Shown here piece by piece: positions 1-8,613 of a stretch of DNA of 32,366 nt; position 1 is the first letter of the stretch, and every line of letters starts with the position of its first letter. The notes beneath the pieces were generated by a model. The model made no database searches. It was not told where the DNA came from and saw only the letters and a program-made list of their open reading frames with translations. The position numbers and the translations under genes were made by a program. The stretch comes from Erwinia piriflorinigrans CFBP 5888 (GTDB taxonomy: Bacteria > Pseudomonadota > Gammaproteobacteria > Enterobacterales > Enterobacteriaceae): assembly GCF_001050515.1 (NCBI RefSeq), contig NZ_CAHS01000001.1:1-32366 (forward strand), in the 5' to 3' direction.

Positions 1-441
1 TCAGATCAGCTTTTCCCAATGTTCGATCCACTCTCCGGCCGGATCCTCCGGGATTTCATGCTCGAGCACGTCAATTTCCAGCCGATCGCCAATACGGTGT
101 GCGCCCAGGGAGGTCAGCAGCTCGTCAAACTGGCGGATCGCGCCGCAGAAAAGATCGTATTCGTGGTTACCCAGACCGACAGCGCCGTAACGTAACTGAC
201 TGAGGTCCGGCTGCTGTTCCTTAATTGCCTCAAACAGCGGCTGGATGTTATCAGGCAGCTCACCGGCTCCGTGGGTAGAGGTCACGATAATCCAGACCCC
301 TTCCAGCTTGAGCTCTTCCAGTTCTGGCCCATGAAATGTGGTAGTGGAGTGACCGGCTTCAGAAAGCTTCTCATCCAGATGATCGGCCACATATTCCGAG
401 CTGCCTAGCGTACTGCCACTGATTAAAGTAATGTCGGCCAT
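1..441 (-). CDS. mioC: MioC, flavodoxin-like FMN-binding protein
   Basis: A short-chain flavodoxin of 146 residues, about the length of E. coli MioC. The N-terminal phosphate-binding loop reads SGSTLGSSEY (about residues 8-17). A second FMN-contact loop, STHGAGELPDN, lies near residues 55-65, and a GLGNHEYDLFCGA segment near residue 90 fits the isoalloxazine-binding loop. In E. coli the protein is a cytoplasmic electron carrier linked to biotin synthase activity, and transcription of its gene runs into oriC. The stop codon is at bases 1-3, so the gene is complete but its 3' flank, where oriC is expected, lies outside the window. asnC lies upstream on the same strand, separated by a gap with DnaA-box-like sites. 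Identification rests on length, motifs and gene order, and is secure. Confidence 0.96.
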   Translation of the reverse strand: MADITLISGSTLGSSEYVADHLDEKLSEAGHSTTTFHGPELEELKLEGVWIIVTSTHGAGELPDNIQPLFEAIKEQQPDLSQLRYGAVGLGNHEYDLFCGAIRQFDELLTSLGAHRIGDRLEIDVLEHEIPEDPAGEWIEHWEKLI

Positions 442-501
442 AATCTGATCCCAGTGTGATAATGGCGGGCATTGTACGCTGTGATCAGATTGGGATCTAC
501 C

Positions 502-510
502 TGTGGGTAA
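502..510 (-). promoter_or_regulatory. DnaA-box-like site near mioC
   Basis: On the minus strand this reads TTACCCACA, one mismatch from the DnaA consensus TTATCCACA. It lies about 60 bases upstream of the mioC start, where a promoter is expected. DnaA control of the mioC promoter is established in E. coli. Its function here is inferred. Confidence 0.5.
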
Positions 511-551
511 GTAGGGATATTTCTTATTTTCCTCTGCCCAGCTGGCCCTGT

Positions 552-560
552 TTATCCAGA
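552..560 (+). promoter_or_regulatory. DnaA-box-like site in mioC-asnC gap
   Basis: Plus strand TTATCCAGA, one mismatch from the high-affinity DnaA box TTATCCACA. It lies between the other two candidate boxes, in opposite orientation to them. Confidence 0.45.
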
Positions 561-633
561 CGCCTATTCGCTGTCTGCTCAGCAGCCAACGGATGACGAA
601 ATACCTGCCCGTGTTGCCACGCTGCGGTCAGGG

Positions 634-642
634 TGTGGATAA
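634..642 (-). promoter_or_regulatory. Perfect DnaA box between mioC and asnC
   Basis: The minus strand reads TTATCCACA, an exact match to the high-affinity DnaA box. It sits 14 bases beyond the asnC stop codon and about 190 bases upstream of the mioC start, next to the expected origin. With the two weaker sites it suggests DnaA binding over the mioC upstream region, possibly affecting transcription toward oriC. Confidence 0.7.
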
Positions 643-655
643 TGTTATGCACCGA

Positions 656-1117
656 TCACGGAATAATGGTGCGCATAATCGGGTTTTGCAACGAAATGAG
701 GGTTTCGGTTGACTGGATTTCATCGATGGTCTGGATCTTGTTGATCAGGACCTGTTGCAGGGCATCGATCGATCGGCACATCACTTTAATAAAGATGCTG
801 TAATGGCCGGTGGTGTAATACGCTTCCACGACTTCATTCAACGCTTCCAGACGAGCCAGCGCGGAGGGGTAGTCTTTGGCGCTTTTCAAAATGATGCCGA
901 TAAAGCAGCAGACATCGTAGCCGAGCTGTTTGGGGTCGATCTCGACCCGTGTGCCCTTGATGATGCCTGCCTGCTTCATTTTTTCTACGCGAACGTGGAT
1001 GGTGCCAGGGCTGACGTTAAACTGCTTAGCCAGCTCGGCATAGGCGGTACGGGCATTATCCATCAGGGCAATAAGGATGCCGCGATCGAGGTTATCTGGC
1101 TGCATGTTTTCTGCCAT
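656..1117 (-). CDS. asnC: AsnC, Lrp/AsnC-family asparagine-responsive regulator
   Basis: 153 residues, matching E. coli AsnC (152) almost throughout. An N-terminal winged helix-turn-helix (about residues 8-65, including AYAELAKQFNVSPGTIHVRV) precedes an RAM ligand-binding and oligomerisation domain (about 70-145, including GYDVCCFIGIILKSAKDYP and AYYTTGHYSIFIKV). In E. coli AsnC activates the divergent asnA gene, an effect lost when asparagine is present, and represses itself. Here asnA is absent from the divergent position, so its classical target must be elsewhere or lost. The start chosen is the first ATG; a second in-frame ATG four codons on would also give a near-normal protein. It is on the same strand as mioC, 214 bases upstream. 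Confidence 0.96.
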   Translation of the reverse strand: MAENMQPDNLDRGILIALMDNARTAYAELAKQFNVSPGTIHVRVEKMKQAGIIKGTRVEIDPKQLGYDVCCFIGIILKSAKDYPSALARLEALNEVVEAYYTTGHYSIFIKVMCRSIDALQQVLINKIQTIDEIQSTETLISLQNPIMRTIIP

Positions 1118-1206
1118 AGTGGCTCCGCTATTATCGGATATTCAGTTGAGGTGCGATTAATGTGCGGGATTGTGAAAGGAATGGCAATCTGCTTGCGGAA
1201 ATGACA

Positions 1207-1228
1207 GCGGGCATCCGGGGATGCCCGC
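1207..1228. terminator. Hairpin at the 3' end of ovoA
   Basis: A perfect 10-bp inverted repeat (GCGGGCATCC and its complement) with a two-base centre, lying just past the ovoA stop on the minus strand. There is no long U-tract on either strand (only TCATTT follows on the minus strand), so termination strength is uncertain. It also insulates asnC from ovoA. Confidence 0.5.
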
Positions 1229-1234
1229 CGCAGA

Positions 1235-3394
1235 TTAACGTTTACGCCACAGGGTTAACTGCGCAACGCTATGTTGGTATTTACGTGCCGTTTCGCGAAT
1301 GACAAACGGCACATCCTGAGGGGGGGCTATCTCCTCAAAGTCGGCGGCCAGCAGGCGTTGCAGTGCCTGGTAAGTGGAAAGCGCTTCGCCGTTTTCACGA
1401 ATACCGCCCAGCCAGTTCTCTTTCGGCGTGAACTCTTCGAGCCAGGTATAGGGGGAAGAGAGCATCAGTACGCCCCCTGAACGGATCATTGGTGTGATAT
1501 CCGCAAGGAAGCGTTTCGGCTGTCGCAGACGGTCAATCAGGTTAGCGGCCAGTACCAGATCCCAGGTTTCCTGCTGGGGCTTCAGGTTGCAGGCATCCCC
1601 CTGTACAAAGCGGATGCGGCTGGCCTGCTCCGGCCCGAGATCGAAGTCCTGCAAATGCACCTGGCGGTATTCGACCAGCTCGCCTTCTTCCTGGGTGACA
1701 TAGCGGAAATCTTCGCCGCTGGTCAATTGCAGGGCCACGTCGATAAAGCGCGCCGAATAGTCCATGCCGACCACTTGTTCAAAATGGCGCGCCAGTTCAA
1801 AGCTGGCACGTCCGGTAGCACAGCCGATATCCAACGCGCGCTGATGTTGCTGACTGATACCGCACGCGATCTTTGCCAGCGCTTTCGCGTAATTTTCCAC
1901 GGCAAAGTATTCAGGGCCATACTGGAAGTCGAGATATTGTGACACCATGCTATCCGTTTCATACGGATTGGATTGCAGGCTATCCTGATGCTGCGAAACC
2001 ACATAGCGGAATCCCGCATGCTGGAAGAAATGGCGTCGGAAGGCATAGCGAGCGGATTTCAAGGCTTCATTGCCTGTCGATATCCAGCTGCCCCCTTTAA
2101 TTAGCGTATGTTTGCCATCAAAGGTTGGCGCGGAGAAATCATCGTATAAAGGATGGACGCGGAAGCCCGGAAAACCGCCGATCGGCGTGCCGGTCCACTG
2201 CCAGACATTGCCAACCAGATCGTAAAAATCCCCCTGAGCAAAGCGATCTATCGGGCAGGAGGAAGCCCAGTAGGCCAGGTTGATATTGCCCGGTGCTTCA
2301 TTCCAGTCGGGCTGATCGCCCTCAACCTGCTCGCGCAGGCTCATCCATTCGCTTTCTGCCGGAAGCTGCACTGACAGGCCGCTCTTTTCTGCTTTCCAGC
2401 GGCAGAATGCGGCGGCCTCCAGCTGATTGACTTCGGCTGGCCAGTCCCATGCCATCGCGACTTCTTCTGCCAGCAGGCGCAGCCTTAATGCTTCCGGTTG
2501 CTGTGGTGAACCGACCCAGAAGGTTGGCATATCCGCTTCGGAGAATTGACACCAGCCCCAGCCTTCATCATCCCACCAGCGCTGTGTCTGATAGCCACCT
2601 GCGGCAACAAAATCAAAAAACTCGCCGTTGCTGACCAGCATGCGGCTGGCCTGAAATGGCTTCACTTCGGTTGTCTGGTTGCCGTACTCATTATCCCAGC
2701 CGTAGGTATCATCCGTTTTACCCTGCGTCACGCGGCCAGCGGCCACGGGCACCAGGCTGTTGTGCGGCACCGTCATACGATCGTGGCGCGCGTCGGGACA
2801 GGCAGGCCAGTGCGGCTGGGCTTTGACCCACGCCAGCGGCAGCTGGCGGATCAGCACGCTTGAGGTCTCCAGATGAATGCGTTCGTGCTCGATCCCCATC
2901 AGGATGACCCACGCCGGGCTATCCCAGTCGATCGGCAGCGTTAGCGGCATCTGCTGAATAAACTGTTCAATGAGGTGGCGAACCTTTCCGCGATAGTCGC
3001 GCAGTTCTGCCAGCGACGGCCAGTCATAGTGGCTGTTATCCAGATCGTCCCAGCTCATTTCGTCAACGCCGATCGCCATCGTCGCTTCGATCCTTTCATC
3101 AATGCGCGCATTGATAAGCCCACCCGCCATCAACTTATTGATATAGAAGGTGGCGGTATGACCGTAATAGAAGATCAGCGGATGACGAAGTGAGATCGCC
3201 TTGTTGTACCAGGCGCGCTCATCGGCAAGGCAGTCAAACAGGCTTTCATACAGTTCCCAGGTCTGGCGGAAGTAGCTCAGTATTTGCAGTCGTTTCTGTT
3301 GTGGATCGCTACCGCTAAGCGTCGGCATGCGGGTTGGTGCGGGTAGTCCTGTCTGGTGTTGTTGCGCTGTCACGTGGTGCTCCCATCTTGCCAT
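1235..3394 (-). CDS. ovoA: OvoA, 5-histidylcysteine sulfoxide synthase / N-methyltransferase
   Basis: A 719-residue three-domain enzyme. The N-terminal DinB-like domain (about residues 35-185) carries the expected iron ligands H79 (in YYGHTATF) and H170/H174 (in GIEHERIHLETS). A formylglycine-generating-enzyme-like domain follows (about 210-460, ending in GNVWQWTGTPIGGFPGFRVHP, KGGSW and FRRHFFQHAGFRYV). The C-terminal domain is a SAM methyltransferase with motif I at ALDIGCATGRASFELA (near residue 520). In known OvoA the iron centre joins cysteine to histidine with O2 to give 5-histidylcysteine sulfoxide, and the C-terminal domain methylates 5-thiohistidine late in ovothiol synthesis. The C-S lyase OvoB is not in this window. 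The gene sits where asnA is found in E. coli, opposite in orientation to asnA. The start is the first ATG; the upstream AT-rich stretch fits a promoter. Confidence 0.93.
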   Translation of the reverse strand: MARWEHHVTAQQHQTGLPAPTRMPTLSGSDPQQKRLQILSYFRQTWELYESLFDCLADERAWYNKAISLRHPLIFYYGHTATFYINKLMAGGLINARIDERIEATMAIGVDEMSWDDLDNSHYDWPSLAELRDYRGKVRHLIEQFIQQMPLTLPIDWDSPAWVILMGIEHERIHLETSSVLIRQLPLAWVKAQPHWPACPDARHDRMTVPHNSLVPVAAGRVTQGKTDDTYGWDNEYGNQTTEVKPFQASRMLVSNGEFFDFVAAGGYQTQRWWDDEGWGWCQFSEADMPTFWVGSPQQPEALRLRLLAEEVAMAWDWPAEVNQLEAAAFCRWKAEKSGLSVQLPAESEWMSLREQVEGDQPDWNEAPGNINLAYWASSCPIDRFAQGDFYDLVGNVWQWTGTPIGGFPGFRVHPLYDDFSAPTFDGKHTLIKGGSWISTGNEALKSARYAFRRHFFQHAGFRYVVSQHQDSLQSNPYETDSMVSQYLDFQYGPEYFAVENYAKALAKIACGISQQHQRALDIGCATGRASFELARHFEQVVGMDYSARFIDVALQLTSGEDFRYVTQEEGELVEYRQVHLQDFDLGPEQASRIRFVQGDACNLKPQQETWDLVLAANLIDRLRQPKRFLADITPMIRSGGVLMLSSPYTWLEEFTPKENWLGGIRENGEALSTYQALQRLLAADFEEIAPPQDVPFVIRETARKYQHSVAQLTLWRKR

Positions 3395-3413
3395 TGGCTA
3401 AAGCGTTTATATC

Positions 3414-3419
3414 ACTATA
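3414..3419 (-). promoter_or_regulatory. Possible -10 element for ovoA
   Basis: The minus strand reads TATAGT, 19 bases upstream of the ovoA ATG, in an AT-rich patch between viaA and ovoA. No good -35 hexamer is visible at the correct spacing, so this is only a candidate. Confidence 0.3.
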
Positions 3420-3457
3420 GCAAATAAGGTTTGCAGCACGGTGACATAGGGCATGGG

Positions 3458-4918
3458 TCAACGCTTCCAGCGGCGTAGCAGTCGGCTTTTCAGCCCGGTA
3501 TCGAAGCGCCAGATATGGTTAAAAATGCGCATAATGGCGGGCTTTCCATGATCGGACATGGCAACGGCGTGGAAGCGCTGCTGCTGCTGTTCCTGATGAA
3601 TCCGCACGCGTTTTATCAAGGCATCCGGCAGACGCTGGGCGATAAAGTCCGAAAGGACGACCGCGTCGGCATCATGCCATTGCGCATCGGACAGCTTAAC
3701 TAAAACCGCCTCAAGGCAGGCGGCGAGATCGGTGCCGCCACGAAAACGCTGGCTGAGAAAACGAATTGCCTGGCTGATGCCATCGCCAGCAGTCAGTTCA
3801 TAGCTAATCACCTGATGGGCAAACAGCATAATGTAGCAGCGGCGTTGGTCTGACAGTGCGACCTTCAGCAGGGCGAGGCAAAAGGCTTTGGCACAGCGTT
3901 CGTTAAACCCGCCCATTGAGCCGGAAGTATCGACACAGACGATAAACGGGCCGCGCTGTTGCGGGTCGTGATGCTGGTGGACGACGGGGCGCTGCGTGAT
4001 GTGGTCATGCCAGCTTTCCCCCTGTAGGCGATAGGTCAGCAGCCGTTTCTCCACCAGCCGACGATAGAACTCGATCTCCAGCTCGCTGATACCGAGTGTT
4101 GCCAGCTCCGGCGGCAGCAGGCGCAGGATGTCATCGCTCTGGTGCAGGCCATTGACCTCTTCCGGCACGTTTGCCGGCTCACGCACCGACTGGTGACAAC
4201 TTTCCGCTGGCGTATCGTCTGACGGTACTGCCTGAGCTTCACGGCTGCGCCCCAGCTGTTGCGCCAGTTTTAACAGTTCCGGCTGGCTGGCAAGGAAATC
4301 GCCATACTGCACGATCGGCTGATAATCGCCATGCTGTAACTCGCCGCGAGTCAGATCCCACAGCCTACCCGCCGCCGCTTCGTCGTCATTTGCCAGCACC
4401 GGGGCCAGCTGGCCGCTCATCGCCAGCCGCTGTTGCAGTTCTGCCAGCAGCTTTTCCCGTTCCTGGTCGAGCAGCCGTTGGTTAAGCGTCAGGGTCTGCA
4501 ACGTCAGGCTCAGACGCCAGCGCTGTAAAAATAGCGTTTGCTGCGCGCTATTGAGCTGCCGGTTATCGTTATTGGCGATCAGCGCCTGTGCCTTCTCGTT
4601 AAACGGCGACGCTTGCTGAGTAAGCCATGCCAGCAGGTCAGGCAATCCGGCGTTGAAATCGTGCAGGCCCAGCGTCTGACACTGCTGAAAACGCTGGAAC
4701 TCCGCTTCCAGCAGTGGTGGAATGGCGGAGGATTTTAGCTGTTGCAGGATTTCAGCCTTGCGCCGGGGCAGGTCGCGCGTCAGAGCGCTTTTGAGCGCAG
4801 GGAATTTCTCAAAGAAGATGGCCAGCTGTGGTGAGGCCAGCAGCGTCATCACCAGCTCTTCCACCAGGTCGTTCTCGTTTATCGACAGAAAAAGGCTTAG
4901 CGTATCAAGCGAGATCAC
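3458..4918 (-). CDS. viaA: ViaA, VWA-domain partner of RavA
   Basis: 486 residues, close to E. coli ViaA (483). The C-terminal third is a von Willebrand factor A domain with the MIDAS motif [11 protein letters not shown] followed by conserved [14 protein letters not shown] and [13 protein letters not shown]. The N-terminal region is helical and family-specific. With the MoxR-type ATPase RavA it forms a chaperone-like module, linked in E. coli to respiratory complexes and aminoglycoside sensitivity. The start codon is GTG (minus strand) and overlaps the ravA stop in a GTGA arrangement, which indicates translational coupling. No frameshift or missing motif is apparent. Confidence 0.96.
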   Translation of the reverse strand: MISLDTLSLFLSINENDLVEELVMTLLASPQLAIFFEKFPALKSALTRDLPRRKAEILQQLKSSAIPPLLEAEFQRFQQCQTLGLHDFNAGLPDLLAWLTQQASPFNEKAQALIANNDNRQLNSAQQTLFLQRWRLSLTLQTLTLNQRLLDQEREKLLAELQQRLAMSGQLAPVLANDDEAAAGRLWDLTRGELQHGDYQPIVQYGDFLASQPELLKLAQQLGRSREAQAVPSDDTPAESCHQSVREPANVPEEVNGLHQSDDILRLLPPELATLGISELEIEFYRRLVEKRLLTYRLQGESWHDHITQRPVVHQHHDPQQRGPFIVCVDTSGSMGGFNERCAKAFCLALLKVALSDQRRCYIMLFAHQVISYELTAGDGISQAIRFLSQRFRGGTDLAACLEAVLVKLSDAQWHDADAVVLSDFIAQRLPDALIKRVRIHQEQQQQRFHAVAMSDHGKPAIMRIFNHIWRFDTGLKSRLLRRWKR

Positions 4919-6408
4919 TGGCGCGCCTGCTTCAGCTGTTCAGCGACCTGCTGTAGGCTTTCCTCTACTTTTGCCAGCCAGTCATCGCTGATAAACAGGC
5001 AGCGATGGTTCTGGTTGAACAGGGTGCGCTGCGCCCGTAGCTGGGTATCCAGTTCATCCAGCGCTTCTGAGATCTCTTCAGGCAGCCCCTGCTGTGGCTT
5101 GCCGGGTAGCATCAGGCGCGAAGAGAGCAGGCTGATATCTCGTAGCGTAAGGCAGTCATTATCGTCCACATGCAGGTCAAGGGTTTGCGCAAAACCAATG
5201 CCGTTCAGTTTGCCGCGCACCTCGCCGCCTTTTTGCAGCCAGTTGTCCAGCGCCTCGCGGGTCAGAGTGATATGCGTGACCTGTATGTCGTGTAGCGTCA
5301 GCGGCTTTTGCAACATCAGCGTGAGTGTCTCGGCGGCGAGCGTGGTGGGCAAATCGTAATGTGGCTTACGGCTAAACATGCCGCCGTGTTTAGCCAAGCG
5401 AATGGCCTGCTCCACGCTTTGCTGCTGCTGCAATGCCAGGCGGCGCGTATTGATTTGTTGCAGTTTGAATAGCATGGGCTGCTGCTGCCAGGCATGCTGG
5501 GTGATCAGGTTATCCAGTTCACGATCAAGCAGTTTCATTGAACTCACGTCATGCCACAGGCAGTCTTTGAGTAGGATCAGGTCAATGGGCGCAATGGCGT
5601 TGCGGCCGCTGTAGAAGGCGCTTGCCTGTAACAGATGAATGGCCTTTTTCCAGCGGCGGTCGGAAATATAGGGGGCTTCCGGCTGGCCTTCTAACTGCTC
5701 GCGCAGCATGAAGATAAGCTCAAACACATCATCGGGCAGGCTGACTTGACTGATGCCCTGTTGCCACTGCATATACTCTTCGTCGCTAATGCACAGCGAG
5801 TCCGCCACCGGGTTTTGATTTTCATCCTGCTGGTGGGTGAGCAAACTGCGGAAGTTCTGTTTTTCATGCACGTTATCCAGCCACAGCCGGATTAACATGC
5901 GGTCATACAGGGCTTCTAATCCACTGTCCGCCTCTGGCAGTTCGTTGGAGGCGGTGACCAGCAGGCGCATGGGAATTTTCTCTTCGCTGTCACCATTACG
6001 GAAACGGCGCTCGTTAATTGCGGTCAAAAGCGTGTTCAGGATGGCAGGGCCAGCCTTCCAGATTTCATCGAGGAAAACGATTTCCGCATCGGGGAGATAG
6101 CCTTTCGTCAGGCGCTGGTAGCGACCTTCGTCTTTCAGTGCCTGAATGGAAAGGGGGCCAAATACCTCTTCCGGGGTGGAAAAGCGCGTCATCAGATATT
6201 CAAAGGCGCGCGCATGTTGGAAAGCGAACTTCAAGCGTCGAGCGATCAGGCTTTTAGCGATGCCCGGGGGGCCAAGTAAAAACACACTTTCGCCGCACAG
6301 CGCGGCCAGCAGGCAAAGCCGGATCGCATGATGGCGTTCATAAAGTCCTTTTTCCAAAGCATTGCTGAGGCGGGAGATGCGTTCTGCCAGTAATTGAGAG
6401 TGAGCCAT
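4915..6408 (-). CDS. ravA: RavA, MoxR-family AAA+ ATPase
   Basis: 497 residues against 498 for E. coli RavA. The AAA+ module occupies about residues 1-300: Walker A is GPPGIAKS (near 45-52), Walker B is [14 protein letters not shown], and the sensor region reads [16 protein letters not shown]. The C-terminal part covers the LARA and helical regions, the former known in E. coli to contact the inducible lysine decarboxylase. RavA hydrolyses ATP and works with ViaA, whose gene is coupled downstream. It is divergent from kup across a 258-base gap. In E. coli this operon depends on sigma S; I see no clear -10/-35 pair to confirm that here. Confidence 0.96.
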   Translation of the reverse strand: MAHSQLLAERISRLSNALEKGLYERHHAIRLCLLAALCGESVFLLGPPGIAKSLIARRLKFAFQHARAFEYLMTRFSTPEEVFGPLSIQALKDEGRYQRLTKGYLPDAEIVFLDEIWKAGPAILNTLLTAINERRFRNGDSEEKIPMRLLVTASNELPEADSGLEALYDRMLIRLWLDNVHEKQNFRSLLTHQQDENQNPVADSLCISDEEYMQWQQGISQVSLPDDVFELIFMLREQLEGQPEAPYISDRRWKKAIHLLQASAFYSGRNAIAPIDLILLKDCLWHDVSSMKLLDRELDNLITQHAWQQQPMLFKLQQINTRRLALQQQQSVEQAIRLAKHGGMFSRKPHYDLPTTLAAETLTLMLQKPLTLHDIQVTHITLTREALDNWLQKGGEVRGKLNGIGFAQTLDLHVDDNDCLTLRDISLLSSRLMLPGKPQQGLPEEISEALDELDTQLRAQRTLFNQNHRCLFISDDWLAKVEESLQQVAEQLKQARQ

Positions 6409-6666
6409 AATCTACCATTCATCCTTTTCTACGGTCAGGCCAGCATCGTTGGCTGGCGAGCGCAAGCACTACTGGCTATGATGCTTGAAAGAGTTGATAG
6501 TAGTCAGCTTTTTTATTATCAAAGGGTGACCGGGCCACGAATGATGTCATTTTATCGGCAATAAGGGATAGGCATTCATGATGAATCGTGCATACTGTGC
6601 CCGTTTTGACGGGCAGTTGAACCGTGCGCAATCCTGCGTGAGTACACCGCAACAAAAGACAAATCT
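6409..6666. other. Divergent ravA/kup intergenic region
   Basis: 258 bases that must hold both the ravA and kup promoters. No convincing sigma-70 pair stands out. A small perfect hairpin (GCCCGT-TTTG-ACGGGC, 6599-6614) lies in the kup leader about 50 bases before its ATG. The ribosome binding site of kup is weak (AAAAGACAAATCT precedes the ATG). Nothing else is recognised. Confidence 0.6.
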
Positions 6667-8535
6667 ATGAGTTCTGAGAAGAAGCAATCCCTGGGCGCTG
6701 TCACACTGGCCGCCATCGGCGTGGTATATGGTGATATTGGCACCAGTCCCCTGTACACCCTGCGCGAGTGTCTTTCCGGGCAGTTTGGCTTCGGCGTGGA
6801 GCACGATGCCGTCTTCGGCTTTTTATCGCTGATTTTCTGGCTGCTGATTATGACCGTATCGTTAAAGTACATCAGTTACGTGATGCGTGCCGATAATGCC
6901 GGAGAAGGGGGGATCCTGACGCTGATGTCGCTGGCAGGCCGTTATACCGGATCGCGCTCGACGGCGGTACTGGTGATCATGGGCCTGATCGGCGGCAGCT
7001 TCTTTTACGGCGAAGTGGTGATTACCCCGGCGGTATCGGTGCTTTCGGCAATGGAAGGGCTGGAAGTCGTTGCGCCTTCGCTCGATCGTTATATTGTACC
7101 AATGGCTATTGCCGTATTAACCCTGCTATTTGTTATCCAGAAACACGGCACGGGTATCGTTGGCAAACTGTTTGCCCCGGTGATGCTGCTATGGTTCATC
7201 GTGCTGGCCGTACTTGGCGCTCGCGGGATTGCTGATAATCCTCAGGTGTTACAAGCCCTGAATCCCTACTGGGCGGTGCACTTCTTTATTGAATATAAAT
7301 CCGTCTCTTTCTTTGCGCTGGGCGCAGTGGTGCTGGCGATTACCGGCGTTGAGGCGCTGTATGCTGATATGGGCCACTTCGGCAAGTTCCCCATCCGTCT
7401 GGCATGGTTTGCCGTGGTACTGCCTTCGCTGGTGCTGAACTATTTCGGTCAGGGTGCGCTGCTGTTGAAGCACCCGGAAGCGATAAAAAACCCCTTTTTC
7501 CTGTTAGCCCCGGAATGGGCGCTGATCCCGATGCTGATTCTGGCGGCGCTGGCCACGGTGATTGCCTCGCAGGCGGTGATTTCTGGCGTCTTCTCTTTGA
7601 CCCGCCAGGCGGTTCGCCTCGGTTATCTGCCGCCGATGCGTATCATTTACACCTCGGAGCAGGAGTCGGGCCAAATCTATATCCCGGTGATTAACTGGCT
7701 GCTATTTATGGCGGTGGTGTTGGTGATCCTTGGCTTTGAACACTCCAGCAATCTGGCAGCCGCTTATGGCATTGCCGTGACCGGCACTATGGTGTTGACG
7801 GCCATTCTGTGCAGCACGGTGGCGATTCAGAACTGGCACTGGAATCGCTATTTGGTGATGGTGTTACTGGTGGGTATGTTGTGCATTGATATCACGCTGT
7901 TTTCGGCCAACGCGGTGAAGCTGCTCTCCGGCGGCTGGCTACCGCTATCGCTGGCCATCGTGATGTTTATCGTGATGACTACTTGGAAAAGCGAGCGTTT
8001 CCGCCTGCTGCGCCGGTTGCATGAGCACGGAAACTCGCTGGAGGCGATGATTACTTCTCTGGAAAAATCGCCGCCGGTACGCGTGCCGGGCACCGCCGTT
8101 TATATGTCGCGCGCCCTTAACGTTATCCCGTTCGCCATGTTGCACAACCTGAAGCATAACAAGGTGCTGCACGAGCGCGTGGTACTACTGACGTTACGCA
8201 CGGAGGATGCCCCTTACGTGCACAATGTTAAGCGGGTAAGCATTGAGCAGCTTTCGCCCACCTTCTGGCGCGTAGTGGCCAGCTACGGTTGGCGCGAAAC
8301 GCCCAATGTGGAAGAAATTTTCCACCGCTGTGGTCTGGAAGGTCTGAATTGCCGCATGATGGAAACGTCGTTCTTTATGTCACATGAATCGCTGATCCTC
8401 GGCAAACGCCCCTGGTATCTGCGTCTGCGCGGCAAACTGTTCCTGACGTTGCAAAAGAATGCCCTGCGCGCGCCCGATCAGTTTGAAATCCCGCCGAATC
8501 GGGTGATCGAACTGGGGACTCAGATAGAAATTTAA
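6667..8535 (+). CDS. kup: Kup, low-affinity K+:H+ symporter
   Basis: 622 residues, identical in length to E. coli Kup (TrkD). An N-terminal core of about 12 membrane helices (residues about 10-430) contains the family signature [17 protein letters not shown] near residue 18 and [14 protein letters not shown] near 115. The cytoplasmic C-terminal domain (about 440-622) includes [17 protein letters not shown] and the ending [14 protein letters not shown]. It imports potassium with protons across the inner membrane and matters at low pH and under osmotic stress. The gene is intact. Downstream, where E. coli has rbsD, this genome carries the two giant genes and the acetoin locus. Confidence 0.97.
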   Translation: MSSEKKQSLGAVTLAAIGVVYGDIGTSPLYTLRECLSGQFGFGVEHDAVFGFLSLIFWLLIMTVSLKYISYVMRADNAGEGGILTLMSLAGRYTGSRSTAVLVIMGLIGGSFFYGEVVITPAVSVLSAMEGLEVVAPSLDRYIVPMAIAVLTLLFVIQKHGTGIVGKLFAPVMLLWFIVLAVLGARGIADNPQVLQALNPYWAVHFFIEYKSVSFFALGAVVLAITGVEALYADMGHFGKFPIRLAWFAVVLPSLVLNYFGQGALLLKHPEAIKNPFFLLAPEWALIPMLILAALATVIASQAVISGVFSLTRQAVRLGYLPPMRIIYTSEQESGQIYIPVINWLLFMAVVLVILGFEHSSNLAAAYGIAVTGTMVLTAILCSTVAIQNWHWNRYLVMVLLVGMLCIDITLFSANAVKLLSGGWLPLSLAIVMFIVMTTWKSERFRLLRRLHEHGNSLEAMITSLEKSPPVRVPGTAVYMSRALNVIPFAMLHNLKHNKVLHERVVLLTLRTEDAPYVHNVKRVSIEQLSPTFWRVVASYGWRETPNVEEIFHRCGLEGLNCRMMETSFFMSHESLILGKRPWYLRLRGKLFLTLQKNALRAPDQFEIPPNRVIELGTQIEI

Positions 8536-8549
8536 CCGGCAGGAAATGA

Positions 8550-8580
8550 CACGCCAGCCCGGGTTTTCCTGGTTGGCGTG
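8550..8580. terminator. Hairpin between kup and giant gene 1
   Basis: The arms CACGCCA and TGGCGTG are perfect and extend inward with one G-T wobble and an imperfect CC-GG match around a TTTT loop. It lies between two convergent genes (kup plus, giant gene 1 minus) and may terminate or protect both mRNAs. No U-tract follows on either strand. Confidence 0.5.
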
Positions 8581-8613
8581 GCGACACTTACTCTGCGTCA
8601 TGCTGGGTTTGGT

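Noticed and set aside
1118..1234. Remnant of asnA
   Set aside because: The 117 bases contain a hairpin and asnC leader but no recognisable asnA coding fragment.
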